64,000 bases of DNA from the NCBI GenBank assembly GCA_001566295.1, contig KQ964250.1, forward strand, positions 744,001 through 808,000, written 5' to 3'. Numbering within the stretch: position 1 is the stretch's first letter; each line of letters opens with the position of its first letter. The position numbers were made by a program, and so were the translations under genes. Origin of the DNA: Microdochium bolleyi. Lineage: Eukaryota > Ascomycota > Sordariomycetes > Xylariales > Microdochiaceae. Below are positions 41,329 to 52,360 of this stretch, piece after piece. Below the pieces are notes generated by a model that did not search any database, was not told the DNA's origin, and saw only the letters and a program-made list of their open reading frames with translations.

Positions 41329-42690
41329 ATGCCGGTCAAGGAAGAAAGTTGGTCAACCTGCCCCATGTCGTTGTGCCACATTGTAGTGTCTAGATGCAAT
41401 TCTGATCAGATGTCGTTGTCTCCCAAACAGACGGAAAGCGGAAGGCGAGCGAGGAGCCCTCGTCGCCGCTCGCATCGAAGCGCGCAAAACATGACGAGTC
41501 TGGGGAGTTCGATAAGGACAAGGAGAAGGACGAGAAACCTGTGCTGAAGCGCATTCCGTTCCCAGAGAAGGTATGCGAAGCCGGCAGACTCTTCGATGAT
41601 CGCCTTCGGTCAGAACTCCGTGCTAATGAGCCTGATACTGCAGCCCGCCGTCATCGAAGAACGAGAAGGGGAGATCGAGTTCCGGGTGGTCAACAACGAT
41701 AATGAGCGCGAATCGCTCATCATCCTCACAGGCCTCAAGTGCATTTTCCAGAAACAGTTGCCGAAGATGCCCAAGGACTACATAGCGCGGCTCGTGTACG
41801 ACCGGACACATTTGTCGATCGCCATTGTCAAAAAGCCCCTCGAGGTCGTTGGCGGCATCACATATCGCCCATTCAAGGGCCGGCAGTTCGCCGAGATCGT
41901 GTTCTGCGCCATCAGCAGCGACCAGCAAGTAAAGGGCTATGGTGCGCATCTCATGTCGCATCTGAAGGACTACGTCAAGGCGACGAGCGACGTGATGCAC
42001 TTCCTTACCTACGCAGATAACTACGCTATAGGATACTTCAAGAAGCAAGGCTTCACCAAGGAGATCACCCTGCCGCGCTCGGTGTGGATGGGATACATCA
42101 AGGACTACGAGGGAGGCACGATAATGCAGTGCTCCATGGTACCTAGGATACGCTATCTCGAAATGGGCCGCATGCTGCTTAAGCAGAAGGAATGCGTCCA
42201 GGCCAAGATCCGCGCCTTTTCCAAGTCGCACGTCATCCACCAGCCGCCGAAACAATGGAAGAACGGCGTCAGCGCCGTGGACCCCTTGACGATCGAGGCG
42301 ATCCGCGCGTCCGGCTGGTCTCCGGACATGGACGAGCTGGCACGGCAGCCACGGCACGGTCCCAACTACAACCAGCTGCTGCACCTGCTTAATGACATGC
42401 AGAACCACGCGTCGGCGTGGCCGTTTCTCAACCCGGTCAACAAGGACGAGGTGCACGACTACTACGAAGTTATCAAGGAGCCCATGGACTTCAGCACCAT
42501 GGAGACGAAGCTCGAGGCCGACCAGTATGACACCCCAGAGGCCTTCATCAAGGACGCCAAGCTCGTCTTCGACAACTGCCGCAAGTACAACAACGAGACT
42601 ACGCCCTACGCCAAGAGCGCCAACAAGCTCGAGAAATTCATGTGGCAGCAGATCAAGGGCATTCCCGAGTGGTCCCATCTGGAACCGTGA
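41329..42690 (+). CDS. gcn5: Histone acetyltransferase GCN5 (SAGA/ADA catalytic subunit)
   Basis: Nuclear lysine acetyltransferase that acetylates histone H3 within SAGA-type coactivators. Exons are 41329-41347, 41431-41570 and 41644-42690, giving 401 residues. The last junction (GTATGC to CTGCAG) is clear. The first (A|GTTGGT to CCAAACAG, 83 bases) has an unusual donor but restores the N-terminus MPVKEENGKRKASEEP. The GNAT domain shows FAEIVFCAISSDQQVKGYG, with catalytic Glu ~137 and the acetyl-CoA loop QVKGYGA, then AHLMSHLKDYVK and FLTYADNYAIGYFKKQGF. The C-terminal bromodomain (about 290-395) has WPFLNPVNKDEVHDYYEVIK and the acetyl-lysine-binding Asn ~369 in KYNNETTPY. All catalytic and reader residues are intact. 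Confidence 0.95.
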
Positions 42691-43558
42691 GTCGCCACTG
42701 GCAGGAGTCGAAAAGCTACCGTGTTCCTGGTCCGTACGCGGCCCGGTTGGGCTCGCTTTGCTTGCTGTATATTTATACATTGGCGCACAACAGGCGTGAT
42801 CGGAGGGTTTTCATGATTAGGTTCCAAGCGGTTTATAGGCAGGCGTTACGAGAATGGTTTGCGAGTGGTTCCTCTTACGCAGTGCTGGTGCCTTGAGTAC
42901 GTCGCTATGCGGTAGCATATATACACGATCCATCAAATCAACCTACTGTGAGTTTGCAGGCTTGACAACACGAGACTACGCAGTCTGCTCCACGGGACTA
43001 TTCCAGACAACCGAAGGGACTAGCTGGTTTAAGTTGCGATGTGACAGTGCTATGATTTGAGATATCGTAATGTATTCGTCTAGAGTGCGTCAAGAAAACA
43101 ACATGGCAAAGACTCAAAAACGTCCAACAAGTCGCTAAATGTTTCCCTTTTATCGCAAAACCCCCGTGTTTCCGTATGCGTAATTGTGTGCCGGCAGGAG
43201 TTCAAGTGTATAAGTACTCATAGAAGCCCGCGTGAGTAATCTTCGGTAATGTCTGCCTGTGCCAGGTGAAATGTCTTCTATGGCCAAAGCAGAGGCGAAG
43301 AATATGGAAAGGCAAGCGCCCGGCTTGTCTGTATCTGCTTCCAGAAGAGATCTTTCCAAAGTTATGTACAAGATGGTAAGAAGAGGTGGAAGCAGGAAGG
43401 CCAGCATGCGAGGTTTTCCGATAAGTGCCCCTTGTGCAAATTGCAAATGCTCAGTGCATGCTCTCATTCATAACCTTCCATTTTCGAGGAGGGGTATCAT
43501 AGTCGTGAACAAAGTAGTGAAAGATTGCCGAATGCGGATGTCGGGTTATTGGAGCTGC
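42691..43558. other. Convergent intergenic region, 870 bases
   Basis: Contains 3' UTRs of gcn5 and the 43559-44653 gene. Nothing else is supported. Confidence 0.45.
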
Positions 43559-44653
43559 TCATGCTCGCGGTTCAGTCATGCGTGATGATCGAATGCTTGA
43601 AGTTGGTGCTGTGCCGGCCTCCCCAATGGGCAGCCGCAGATCGGAGTAAGTGCGTCGACGTGCCTCGGATGTGTCTAGTGTGCCGAGGTACGGGTTACTA
43701 TTCAGTGCAGCGGTCTGCCGGTGGCGGACAAATGCTCTCGTCGCATTACGAGCAGCACTCTCCGTCTCCAACGTGCGCCGAAGCATTTCGTGAAGAAAGT
43801 CGGGGATATCGCGCCAGTTTCCTGCTCGCGCAGCACTCAGCATTCGTGGAGGAAAGAGAGCTTGTGGGACGGGTGTGGAGTTTTCCGGCCGTGAAAGGAT
43901 CTGATCCGCGAGGAATGGCAGCTCGCCAGACTCTATGGCGTTCTTGAGCCATTGTTCCCACTCCTCGTCTAGTGGTTCGGACGTGTCGCCTGCTTGGTGG
44001 CGTGCGGCTCGTTCCCTAAGGCGCTCGTTGAGGGCTACACCGATGCTCTCTAGTTCGCCCTCGCTCTCGTCATCCTCCACTCGCTCTTGCTCACCGCGGG
44101 CTTCTCGGCCATCTTCTTCTTCGTCGTCTTCCTCCTCATCCTCGTCTTCCTCGTCGTTATACGTGTCGTGCTCCATCTCTTCGTCGGCTCGTTCAACGGC
44201 AAGCTCATTGTCCTGACTCGCCTTTGTTTCTATGTGGCGGGTGATCGGAACACGGTCCTCGACCTCGACCCAATCCTCGATGCCATCTCCGGCAGAGTCT
44301 CTGATCAATACACCAGAATCTCGCTCGAAACGTTCCTTGGCCCATTTGGTCCCTTCCCATTTCGTCAGGGTAGCAATCTCGGACCGCGTCAAGCCTAGCC
44401 CGTCAAAGGCACGGAACAGGCGACGATGCCATGGCCAACGCGAGAGCCGTATGCGGTGGATGCGATGCGAGTAGTCGAGGCCAGGGTACTTGGCTTCCTG
44501 CGTGCTGATGTGGCCAAAGTAGGCCTGGACTTCCTGACGAACCTCGAGGATAAGATGGCGGTGCAGGAGGGAGTGAAAGTTTGGCGGGTCTGTAGCACGC
44601 GGCTTCGGGAACATGTACTCGTAGACGAGCTGGTCGACGGATCGCCCCTTCAT
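43559..44653 (-). CDS. Fungal protein of unknown function with an acidic middle (364 residues)
   Basis: No named family recognised. Single exon starting at ATG 44653 (MKGRSVDQLVYEYMFPKPRA). Residues 1-110 look folded and conserved: LLHRHLILEVRQEVQAYFGH, then YSHRIHRIRLSRWPWHRRLF and GLTRSEIATLTKWEGTKWAK, a basic/aromatic helical domain. Residues ~145-215 are strongly acidic (a long Asp/Glu run). A second helical part follows (EWEQWLKNAIESGELPFLAD, then WRDIPDFLHEMLRRTLETES) and a basic C-terminus. No signal peptide or membrane segment. The alternation of a basic folded domain and an acidic spacer is common in nuclear proteins, which is as far as inference goes. Confidence 0.75.
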   Translation of the reverse strand: MKGRSVDQLVYEYMFPKPRATDPPNFHSLLHRHLILEVRQEVQAYFGHISTQEAKYPGLDYSHRIHRIRLSRWPWHRRLFRAFDGLGLTRSEIATLTKWEGTKWAKERFERDSGVLIRDSAGDGIEDWVEVEDRVPITRHIETKASQDNELAVERADEEMEHDTYNDEEDEDEEEDDEEEDGREARGEQERVEDDESEGELESIGVALNERLRERAARHQAGDTSEPLDEEWEQWLKNAIESGELPFLADQILSRPENSTPVPQALFPPRMLSAARAGNWRDIPDFLHEMLRRTLETESAARNATRAFVRHRQTAALNSNPYLGTLDTSEARRRTYSDLRLPIGEAGTAPTSSIRSSRMTEPRA

Positions 44654-45697
44654 TGTTGCGAACGTCGGGGCTGGTGTGACGGAAGAGCGCTGGTGTGACT
44701 ATCGAGAAAGAACGGGAGCAAAGTGCTTCGTGCCACCTGCTGGCGGGTTGAGCTGTGCCTCAAGTTGGCGGCGGAAGGGGCCGACTAGGCCTGAAGCGAA
44801 ATCTGTGGCAAAGACTAAATGGCCGAGGTTTGGCGTTGGTCGCGCCCAAGGTTTCGGGGCTCGAAGCGGCTCGCGTTGTGGGTGGTGCTTGAGTCGTGGC
44901 AGGCTTGTGATGGAGAGACAAACGGAGCAACGAGGTGACGGTCTGGTTTGGATTCGCTGGCGAGGTCGAACAGAGATCTGGGACAGTTGTTGGCAGTTTG
45001 GAGGACCGCCCTGTGGTCGGCTGAGGCGGGCAGAGGAGGGCCGGACCTAAGGGACGGGCGTGCACGGACTCTGGCGGGCCACCCTTCGCCGTTCTCGCAG
45101 CCGGGCAATTGAGATGTCCCGCTGGTGTGGGAATTGGCGGACTGTCTCCGTGCCAAACCGATGCAGAGTTACGACCGACGGGTAGTTGTAGTCGAATCAA
45201 GACGAGCCGGAAGTAACGGCTGAGAGAAAAGCAGCGGACGGGTAGAGAGAGAGACGGTCTGCAGTCGTGAGCAGCACGTCGGAGAGAGTCGCAGGTGACA
45301 ATACTGCTGCGTGCAGCTGGATGCAGTTTGTGGTCGTGACCATGGGCGGGATGACCGCCAAGGTGGCCAGCGGGTCCGGATCAATAGGGAACAGCCCTGC
45401 ATTTCTGCTGTGCTGCTGGCCCGGTCGCGCTTGCCAGCAAAAGGGCCTGGACGGCGTGGACCCCTCGAGTCGGGGTGGCCACGTGAACGGCCCAGCTCTC
45501 ACCACGCCGCTGCAGGCATTCTCTCTTTTCAAAGAGTTGGGCGTCAACACCGGTGCCAGGTCGACTGGCGGTCACGGTATAGTGTCCCCAGGATAGACAA
45601 GCCGTTGAACAATGCGACAAGTGAGACTTCATGCAGTGGCGACGTGGCCCTGTAAAACCAGCCCGAGAGAGAGTCCTTGACGATATGAGATGGGGAA

Positions 45698-45709
45698 CCC
45701 CCCCCCCCC
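45698..45709 (+). repeat. Poly-C run
   Basis: Twelve consecutive cytosines in non-coding DNA. Confidence 0.9.
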
Positions 45710-47800
45710 ATTGAAGGAACTTTGCCGGCTTATGGGCACCGCCACGCTCGCGTCCGGACGACAGCCACTCCGGCATGCGCTTCTGCCTTCGCCCACTCGC
45801 ACGCATGTCACAGTCGCACGGGACGTAACGGCAAACATCGCAGCTGGGCGGTCTAAAAACAGTGCCGGCCAAACCCCCAAAAGTTGGTCTCAGACTGAGA
45901 CACAATTAGTTAGTTGCCTCCAGGCACCATCAATCAATAGTCCATCTCCACTAGATATTGTTGGCCCATTACCGCCAACATGGGAACTTTTCAATCATCT
46001 GTGAGTCTTATTCTGCATGAGCTCTCAGATCGAACCAACGCAGTCTTGTATTGGTCTCGCTGAACTCGGCTTCTTATTGGGTAGCATGGGGGTCCCTCCA
46101 CGGTCCGGAGAAGCAACAGCCCGAAAATGCCGTCCCCCGTCAACTTCCACCATAGAGTGCCAGGTCGGCTTTCCATGTTCATTGGTCCAGAAGTAAAAGG
46201 CTTGCCCAGCGACTAGGCCCTTGAAAGCCCTCCAGATGTCTCAAAACATGCAGCTCGACCTTCTAAGACCAGACCACTCTGGTTTGTTACCGTCTGTTCA
46301 ATGGAACAGGTCGCTGGCTGCGAGACCGGGAGTCGCTGGGTCACTAAGATCCAGCCAGATCATGGAAAAGTAGTGAGATATTCGTTGTTTCATGGTCAAA
46401 TGAAGGCGTATGCTTCGTGTTGAACACTCAATATTCACTCTGGGAAAGATGTCCACAACTGTGAGCGAACGCCGAGTCCGGTACAGTGATGAGATAACGG
46501 GATGCTGGGCCGACAATCGATCTCAGACGTGAGCTCGCAAGTGTCGACTTCGCCATGAGGCCCACGAGGAGAAAGGAGGGTGGGCAAAAGCATCAGCCAG
46601 CGATGACAATATCTTGTTCGAAGGCCCATTTGCAGCACGAAGATTGCCGGTCCGGTCAAGTACAAGTGGCAGGCGCGAGACAGTGGCTGGCAGACACGCA
46701 GCACCGTACTATCATCGCGCCTGTCGGTGCTCACAGGACTGTGATGTCACTGCGAGCAATGCTTCACTCTGTTTCGACACGGCGGATGTAAGATTTGGTC
46801 AGAGGCACCCAGGCCGATATCTTAGTGCAGCCCGCCACCATTACGTGCAGCTGCCTTCCGCGCGCTTCTTCTGGAACCCCACAACGTCGGTGATCCTTCG
46901 ACCATCCTTCCGCTTGCCACGCAATCCTGAGGTCCTCGAAACTCACTTTCACCAAGACCGGCGACTACTAACTTAGACACGGATCGGCCGGCTGGGAATG
47001 ATGTCTTTCCTGCACCCCGAATTGGAACCACGCCAGGCCCGGACCCCATCGCGTTGCATCATGTCAACCCGCCTCTTCACCGAGACAGGATCCTTCTTAC
47101 TTCGGCGCAGGCCTTTGGACATCACGGCTCTCTTCTGCGATTATCCTGGTGAATGGCTGCGCGGACCTTGCGGTCTACCGCGCCTGCTCGATGACCAATG
47201 CGCGGCTGAGCAAGGACCACCACTCCAGCAAGATCCCGCCCGCGCTCACCTGCTCGCGAGGCCCGGCAATAATGAACAGGCATATCTCGGCGATGGTCAT
47301 GACTCGGGACATTTGGTGTACGACGAATGGATTGCTGCAAACACAGTGAGCGTGCCAAGCGAGACGACCCGATCTTCCAACGGTGAAAATGACGACGTGT
47401 CGCCAGAGATCCCGCGCCGGCAAACGGTGTTTCGAGGGCGGCCGCCCTGAGGTTCCTGCGCCGTGGCGTCTAGCTCTACCGCCCCGCGCCGCTCCTGCAA
47501 CCTTGAACGACTATGGCCGGCCGATCGGGACTCGAACGCTACTACTAGCTGTGACCCGCCGCAACGGTTACCAGCAGCCGGACGACACCCCATCGACAAA
47601 CCGTTGGAGCCAGAGCATCATTATGAGAACCTGCTCCGCCGGCTAGACGAGTCAGGTATCATTTTCTGAGGCTTGCAAACAAAGCAAATGATGCCTCGGA
47701 AAGAAGGGTCTTCTCGCAGCCACAGACGTGGGCTCCCACATTGTGACAGACGGACAAGGCGGAGAGAGCACCTGGGGCTCTTCGAAGTTGGTAGTCGAGT

Positions 47801-47801
<1 letters not shown>

Positions 47802-47831
<30 letters not shown>
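47802..47831 (+). repeat. (AC)15 microsatellite
   Basis: Thirty uninterrupted bases of AC dinucleotide in non-coding sequence; the longest pure dinucleotide run in the window and a likely polymorphic marker. Confidence 0.95.
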
Positions 47832-47833
<2 letters not shown>

Positions 47834-48651
47834 GTGCTGCGGCGAGGCTCATCCCCCCCATCGCTCGGCGAATCCTTCTCGAGGATCTTGCCTGTCCCGG
47901 CATGATTGCCCTCAGCCTGTGCTGCCCCAGCTGCTGATCGGCCGGCCGCACTTACTTAGAGTGCGGCCCCACCGACGCTCACCCCGACAAAAATAGCTGT
48001 CAAAAAGACCCCAAATCGGGACCAGCATGGGCGGGCTATGTCATCTGCAGGGATCCGCCTTCGACAGGCCCAGTGAACCCTGGCTGCAGATTGCCTGCTC
48101 CTTCGACGTCGAAGCGCAAACGTGACTGGTGCTCACATAGTCCGTACGAGCGTAGGAACAGTATCATCTGCACTGGACAGCCTTGCCAAAGTCTGCTGTA
48201 CTGTAATTCTGCAGCCGCCCGGCGCCACTACCGACCCTAAAATGGCCCGGCTCGCGCGGCCAAGGATCGCACTTCTATGCCATGGCCCCCATCTTCCATT
48301 CCAACTCGCTGTTGGTTGGTCCGACTCTTCCCTCTCAAGTGTCCTTCTTCGCTTGCTTGTAATATTCAGACCTCTTTGTCCTGACAAGCTCCCTTCTTCG
48401 ATTGTCTATGAGATTTCTCTCCCATCTCAGCAATCACCTTTTCTTGTCATGCGTTCGTGTCACACTTCTGTCAGCAGAACCGTCTTGTGTACAACGATCC
48501 ATATATCAGCCATTGTCCGGGTGCCTCCGACTCCAGCGGCTCAACTACTAAAGGACCTGCAGTCTGCCTCCTCTTTCACACCTTCACAAGAGGGCTTTGC
48601 CTCATTTGTTTGTCTGCAGGGCCGTCCAAGCTCTGGCTGCACTCAGAGATC

Positions 48652-50835
48652 ATGTTTTCCTTCACGGAGTTCCGACGCCGAAGCACGCTTTCTTTTGGAA
48701 ACAGCAAACTAAACACCACGCAATCTTGCCCATCCCCCACCACCGACAAGCAAGCAGATCGAGGCAGAGGCAGGCCAGAATCTATTGCATGGTTTTCACT
48801 TCCAGGCCCCAGGCGGGCCATGTCGTCGGATCCAGAGGAGAGGACACGCAGCATGATTGTGTCCCGTGCCTTGCCCGAGCTCTATTTCGAGCATTTTGGC
48901 GTGGACACGGAACCGTCACCGCAGCCACCACTGGATGATGCAAACCGTGCTCCGCATATCATGTCGAGCAACGACACCTCGGCGATCCGACCAGCCTTGA
49001 CCTCGCGTTCCGCCACACACATAGCACACCATTTGGATCCATCTAGTCTTGCCCACGTCGAGCAACCCATCCACCTCGCCACGCCAGAACGCACAACTCT
49101 AGGCCAGCTCAACACCAGCGGCTCGATAAAGCCTTCTGGAACCGTGTCGCAGACGGGTGATTCTCCGATCTCGACGACATCGACCACCCTTGAGCAGCTC
49201 GTCCAGGACACAGAGAATGCTTTCGACGACGTGACATCTGCCCTGGCACGTATGAGAGTGGTTCGCCAAAGTTTCGGGACCATTCCATCAACACCACCAA
49301 CACCACCGCCCAGGGACCCTGCGCGGCTACTGCGAGCCGAAATGAATTGCTGTAACGCCACGAAGGCGCCGCTCTACAGGCGGAAAGCGACAAAGGGAAT
49401 CACAAGGCAAAGGTCACAAAAGACGCAGAGATCGCGAAAGTCATACCAACAACACGGCTCTCAAAGAAAAGCAACCCTCCCCGCTCAAACGCTGTCAGAG
49501 AAGGATGGCGGACGATGGGGCCTCAAAGGAAGCGTGTCAGACTTGTTCAGCATGAGAATGTTCCAGAAGATCGAGGCTGATGAGGTTGTCACGCCTGGGC
49601 AGATCGAAGCCTTCAAGGTCCGGAAAAGGGTCATGGCTCAGTATGAGCAGGAAGAGCAGGAACGAGAGCGAGAGCAAGCAAGGTCGCGATGCTCTCTAGA
49701 CTCGATGCTTCTGGACGAACTTTTGGGACACGGGGCCACCCCTGACCCCGAGGACACGCCACCGCTCGTCGACAGTGACTCTTCAATCTATAGCAGCGAT
49801 GAGCAGGCATGGAATGAGGACATCGACGCCACAACGGAGACTGCTGGCCACGGCGACTCCTCGGTCAATGTGGTGGGTGATGAGGACGGCTTCACATTCC
49901 TCGAGGACAAGACGCCGTCAGCTCGCAACAGCCCAGTCTCGTTTTTGCCCGAAGACCTCCCCCCTCTTCCTCCACCACCGCCGCCTCCTGCAAAGAATGC
50001 CCGACGGCCACTTCTCTCCAAAAAACCAACTCCCTTGCTGCCACCCTTGACAGAAGACTGCGAAGTATCTGTAACATCGCCCACGTCCGCCACGAGCGCT
50101 TGTAGCGGCGAGTTCGTGTTTCTGCGCTCGACGCCGTGCACGCTGACTGCACCGAATATCCGCCATGGCCCCATCCGCTTCTCCAAATGCGTCGTCCCTC
50201 AGCAAGCCATCATGGAGTCTGACGACGGCCTCGACTGGACAGCGTTCCAGATGGCCGTTCGGGGCGGCGTGGGTGACTGGTTCTCGGAGAGTGGGGAGGC
50301 TACTCGCCGGCGGGAAGCTGAGGAGACCAAGGAGATCGAGGCTTGGTGGACAAGCTGGGACTTTGAAAGTGCCGGAGAGTTGTTGTCCGAGGATCGCGAA
50401 GATCCCGAGCCATCTCTTTTCGCCAGCAGCAGCAGCATCAGAGGAAGCCTTGACTCCGGGGAGAGGACCGACTCTTCGGCTTCCTTGTCTGATGGCTCAA
50501 GCGAGCACGACGAGGACGAGGACGAGGATGAGTTGTCAGATAGCCTTGCCGCTTACTCTCTGTCGCCATCAAATACTTACAGCGCCCACCACAAATGGAA
50601 CCGGCTCAGCCAGCAGACAAGGAATCCGTCGCCGGCTCGATTCGAGACGGACACCTCAAAGCAGGCTATTGCTCTGGACGAGGCTAATTCAGAGGACGTC
50701 GAGAGCGGTCTGCACGTCGTGCCCAACTCAAGCAACGACGCTATCGACTTCGTCCCCATGAGCTGCAACTTGACCTCCGATCTAGGAGACTTCCTACGCT
50801 GGGAGGCCGAGCATGCCTATGCTAGTATCTACTAG
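48652..50835 (+). CDS. Disordered fungal-specific protein of unknown function (727 residues)
   Basis: No named family recognised. Single exon from ATG 48652 (MFSFTEFRRRSTLSFGNSKL) to 50835; the frame is open further upstream to 48457 but without an ATG. Mostly low-complexity Ser/Thr/Pro/Glu sequence. More structured islands are MIVSRALPELYFEHFGVD (~65), the helical TTLEQLVQDTENAFDDVTSA (~180), GSVSDLFSMRMFQKIEADEV and the following VRKRVMAQYEQEEQERERE coiled stretch (~300-335), a Pro run PPLPPPPPPP (~440), and the best-conserved-looking block DDGLDWTAFQMAVRGGVGDW, then EIEAWWTSWDFESAGELL (~525-575). It ends DFLRWEAEHAYASIY. The polyproline run could bind SH3 or profilin, hinting at cortical or cytoskeletal regulation, which is speculative. 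Confidence 0.75.
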   Translation: MFSFTEFRRRSTLSFGNSKLNTTQSCPSPTTDKQADRGRGRPESIAWFSLPGPRRAMSSDPEERTRSMIVSRALPELYFEHFGVDTEPSPQPPLDDANRAPHIMSSNDTSAIRPALTSRSATHIAHHLDPSSLAHVEQPIHLATPERTTLGQLNTSGSIKPSGTVSQTGDSPISTTSTTLEQLVQDTENAFDDVTSALARMRVVRQSFGTIPSTPPTPPPRDPARLLRAEMNCCNATKAPLYRRKATKGITRQRSQKTQRSRKSYQQHGSQRKATLPAQTLSEKDGGRWGLKGSVSDLFSMRMFQKIEADEVVTPGQIEAFKVRKRVMAQYEQEEQEREREQARSRCSLDSMLLDELLGHGATPDPEDTPPLVDSDSSIYSSDEQAWNEDIDATTETAGHGDSSVNVVGDEDGFTFLEDKTPSARNSPVSFLPEDLPPLPPPPPPPAKNARRPLLSKKPTPLLPPLTEDCEVSVTSPTSATSACSGEFVFLRSTPCTLTAPNIRHGPIRFSKCVVPQQAIMESDDGLDWTAFQMAVRGGVGDWFSESGEATRRREAEETKEIEAWWTSWDFESAGELLSEDREDPEPSLFASSSSIRGSLDSGERTDSSASLSDGSSEHDEDEDEDELSDSLAAYSLSPSNTYSAHHKWNRLSQQTRNPSPARFETDTSKQAIALDEANSEDVESGLHVVPNSSNDAIDFVPMSCNLTSDLGDFLRWEAEHAYASIY

Positions 50836-52360
50836 AGGCGGCTTATACACTTGATCGGCGTCTCTCCATGAATTCGATTGCTGTTAAGCGAACCCGACAC
50901 CACCGAACCTCTCTCTTTCGCTTTACAAGTCTATCTTGCAGACTTTCCCTTGTGTTCATGTACATTATCAGATACAGCACACTCAAAACGACGATCCAGT
51001 CGTGTGTTCATCAATCCGGAGTAGATGACATGGCTTCTGGGCCCCTTCCGAGGCAGCCACAGATTTCCCTTCATCTGTAGAAAACTCTTGTCTCCTTTGT
51101 CCGCTGGCATCTATGAAGGGAGCGATTGGTCTGTTATTTCAAAATGGTTGAATCTGTGTGCATCAAGCCCAAATAGCAATAGAACAATACTCAGTGCCTT
51201 GCACAAGGATACACGCATGCAAACATACCGGAGCAAAGTTTCAGCGTGATTCTCAAGCGCTTCATGCACAGTGCACCTGATCCCTCGATACATGCCTGCT
51301 TCGCATCACTGATGCGTGGCAGACGACCGCCGTTGGTGCCCGTAGCAACAATGATCCTCCGGAACACTTACTAACGCATCGAGTGTTGCCCGGAATAAGC
51401 TTGGGGGATCTTTGGAGACATCCCAGTTGCGCACCTTTGCACTTCCAATGGTGCGCGCCTTCGTCCCCTTCTCCCTCGTCTTGTTCTGCTCCTGTCTCGT
51501 TGCGGCAAGACCGGCACTCGATCTTCAATTCTAGTCTATCTAGTCTCCCCTCCCGAGGCACCATATCGTCCATCTGGGCGGCGAGGCACTCGGCTCCCTC
51601 TCCCGCATTCACTTACTCGTGGCGTTCAGTATAAACGTCACACTCTCCACATTCGTTTCGAGTCTCCCGGAAAGCTTCGCAGATCTGCCTCGCACGTTAG
51701 ATCAACGGTCGGCGATCATATACACGGAAGTAGAGCACCTCAATTACACTTGAGCGTTCACTCAGTCACTCCCTCTACTCTTCCCTGACTCTTCCGCCAC
51801 CCCAATTCGGCTGAGAATTATACAGCACGAAGTCCCGGGGGCCAGGACATCAGTCTCCCTGTGCGCGGGTAGAGGTAGACGTTCTACTTTGACGAGCCCT
51901 CCACGACCACCTCAGGCACAGAAAGAAGACTCACTGCGAGAACAACACGAAGAAGCGGAGTCCTTTCCAGGCCGACACTCTTCGACTTCTCGAGCTGATT
52001 TTCTCCGAGAGAGACCAGAGTCCCAGAGAAAGGAACATCACCAACACCTCACGAGCAGCTCACGGAGTCAAAACAATATTTGTGCAAAGACAGCTGGTCT
52101 GCTGACGGCGTTCTTCCAGTCCGCGCACACGCCAGAGCAGGAGCACTCATTTACCGCCGACACTGCCGAGAAGAAAGTATTCGGGAATCTCTGTCCAGAG
52201 GCCACCGAGGACAACCCAGTGCGTTGCTGGCAGACGCGACAATATAGTGCAAGTAGCTCTCTCTCGAGATCCTGACTCCCGGCTCCCTTGTCAGACGGAT
52301 TCGCAGTCACTGGGCCAAGCTCTGCAACGACGACCGTTATTGTCATCGTAGGTCCGAACA
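50836..52360. other. Intergenic region, 1.5 kb
   Basis: 3' UTR of the 48652 gene and a long C/T-rich leader for the 52361 gene (from about 51740). The frame at 51889-52275 lacks an ATG start and resembles leader sequence. No gene supported. Confidence 0.45.

Larger units (their letters stand above)
44654..48651. other. Large divergent intergenic region, 4.0 kb
   Basis: No gene I can support. It holds a 12-base C-run (45698-45709) and an (AC)15 microsatellite (47802-47831). A GC-rich stretch at 46998-47669 has long frames (for example MSTRLFTETGSFLLRRR from 47061, in the same frame as a second open block to 47669, separated by one TGA at 47448) and could hide a spliced gene, but no domain is recognisable. 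The 600 bases before 48652 are pyrimidine-rich with a CTGCAG acceptor-like site about 30 bases upstream of the ATG, so a 5'-UTR intron is possible. Confidence 0.4.

Noticed and set aside
47149..47349. Peptide resembling ribosomal protein S21 (DLAVYRACSMTNARLSKDHH)
   Set aside because: About ten scattered identities over 26 residues to the S21 N-terminus, but nothing downstream matches and the frame is not conserved in composition; most likely chance. A translated search would settle it.
46980..47700. Relic of a mobile element in the GC-rich block
   Set aside because: No terminal repeats, target duplication, transposase or reverse-transcriptase motif was seen.
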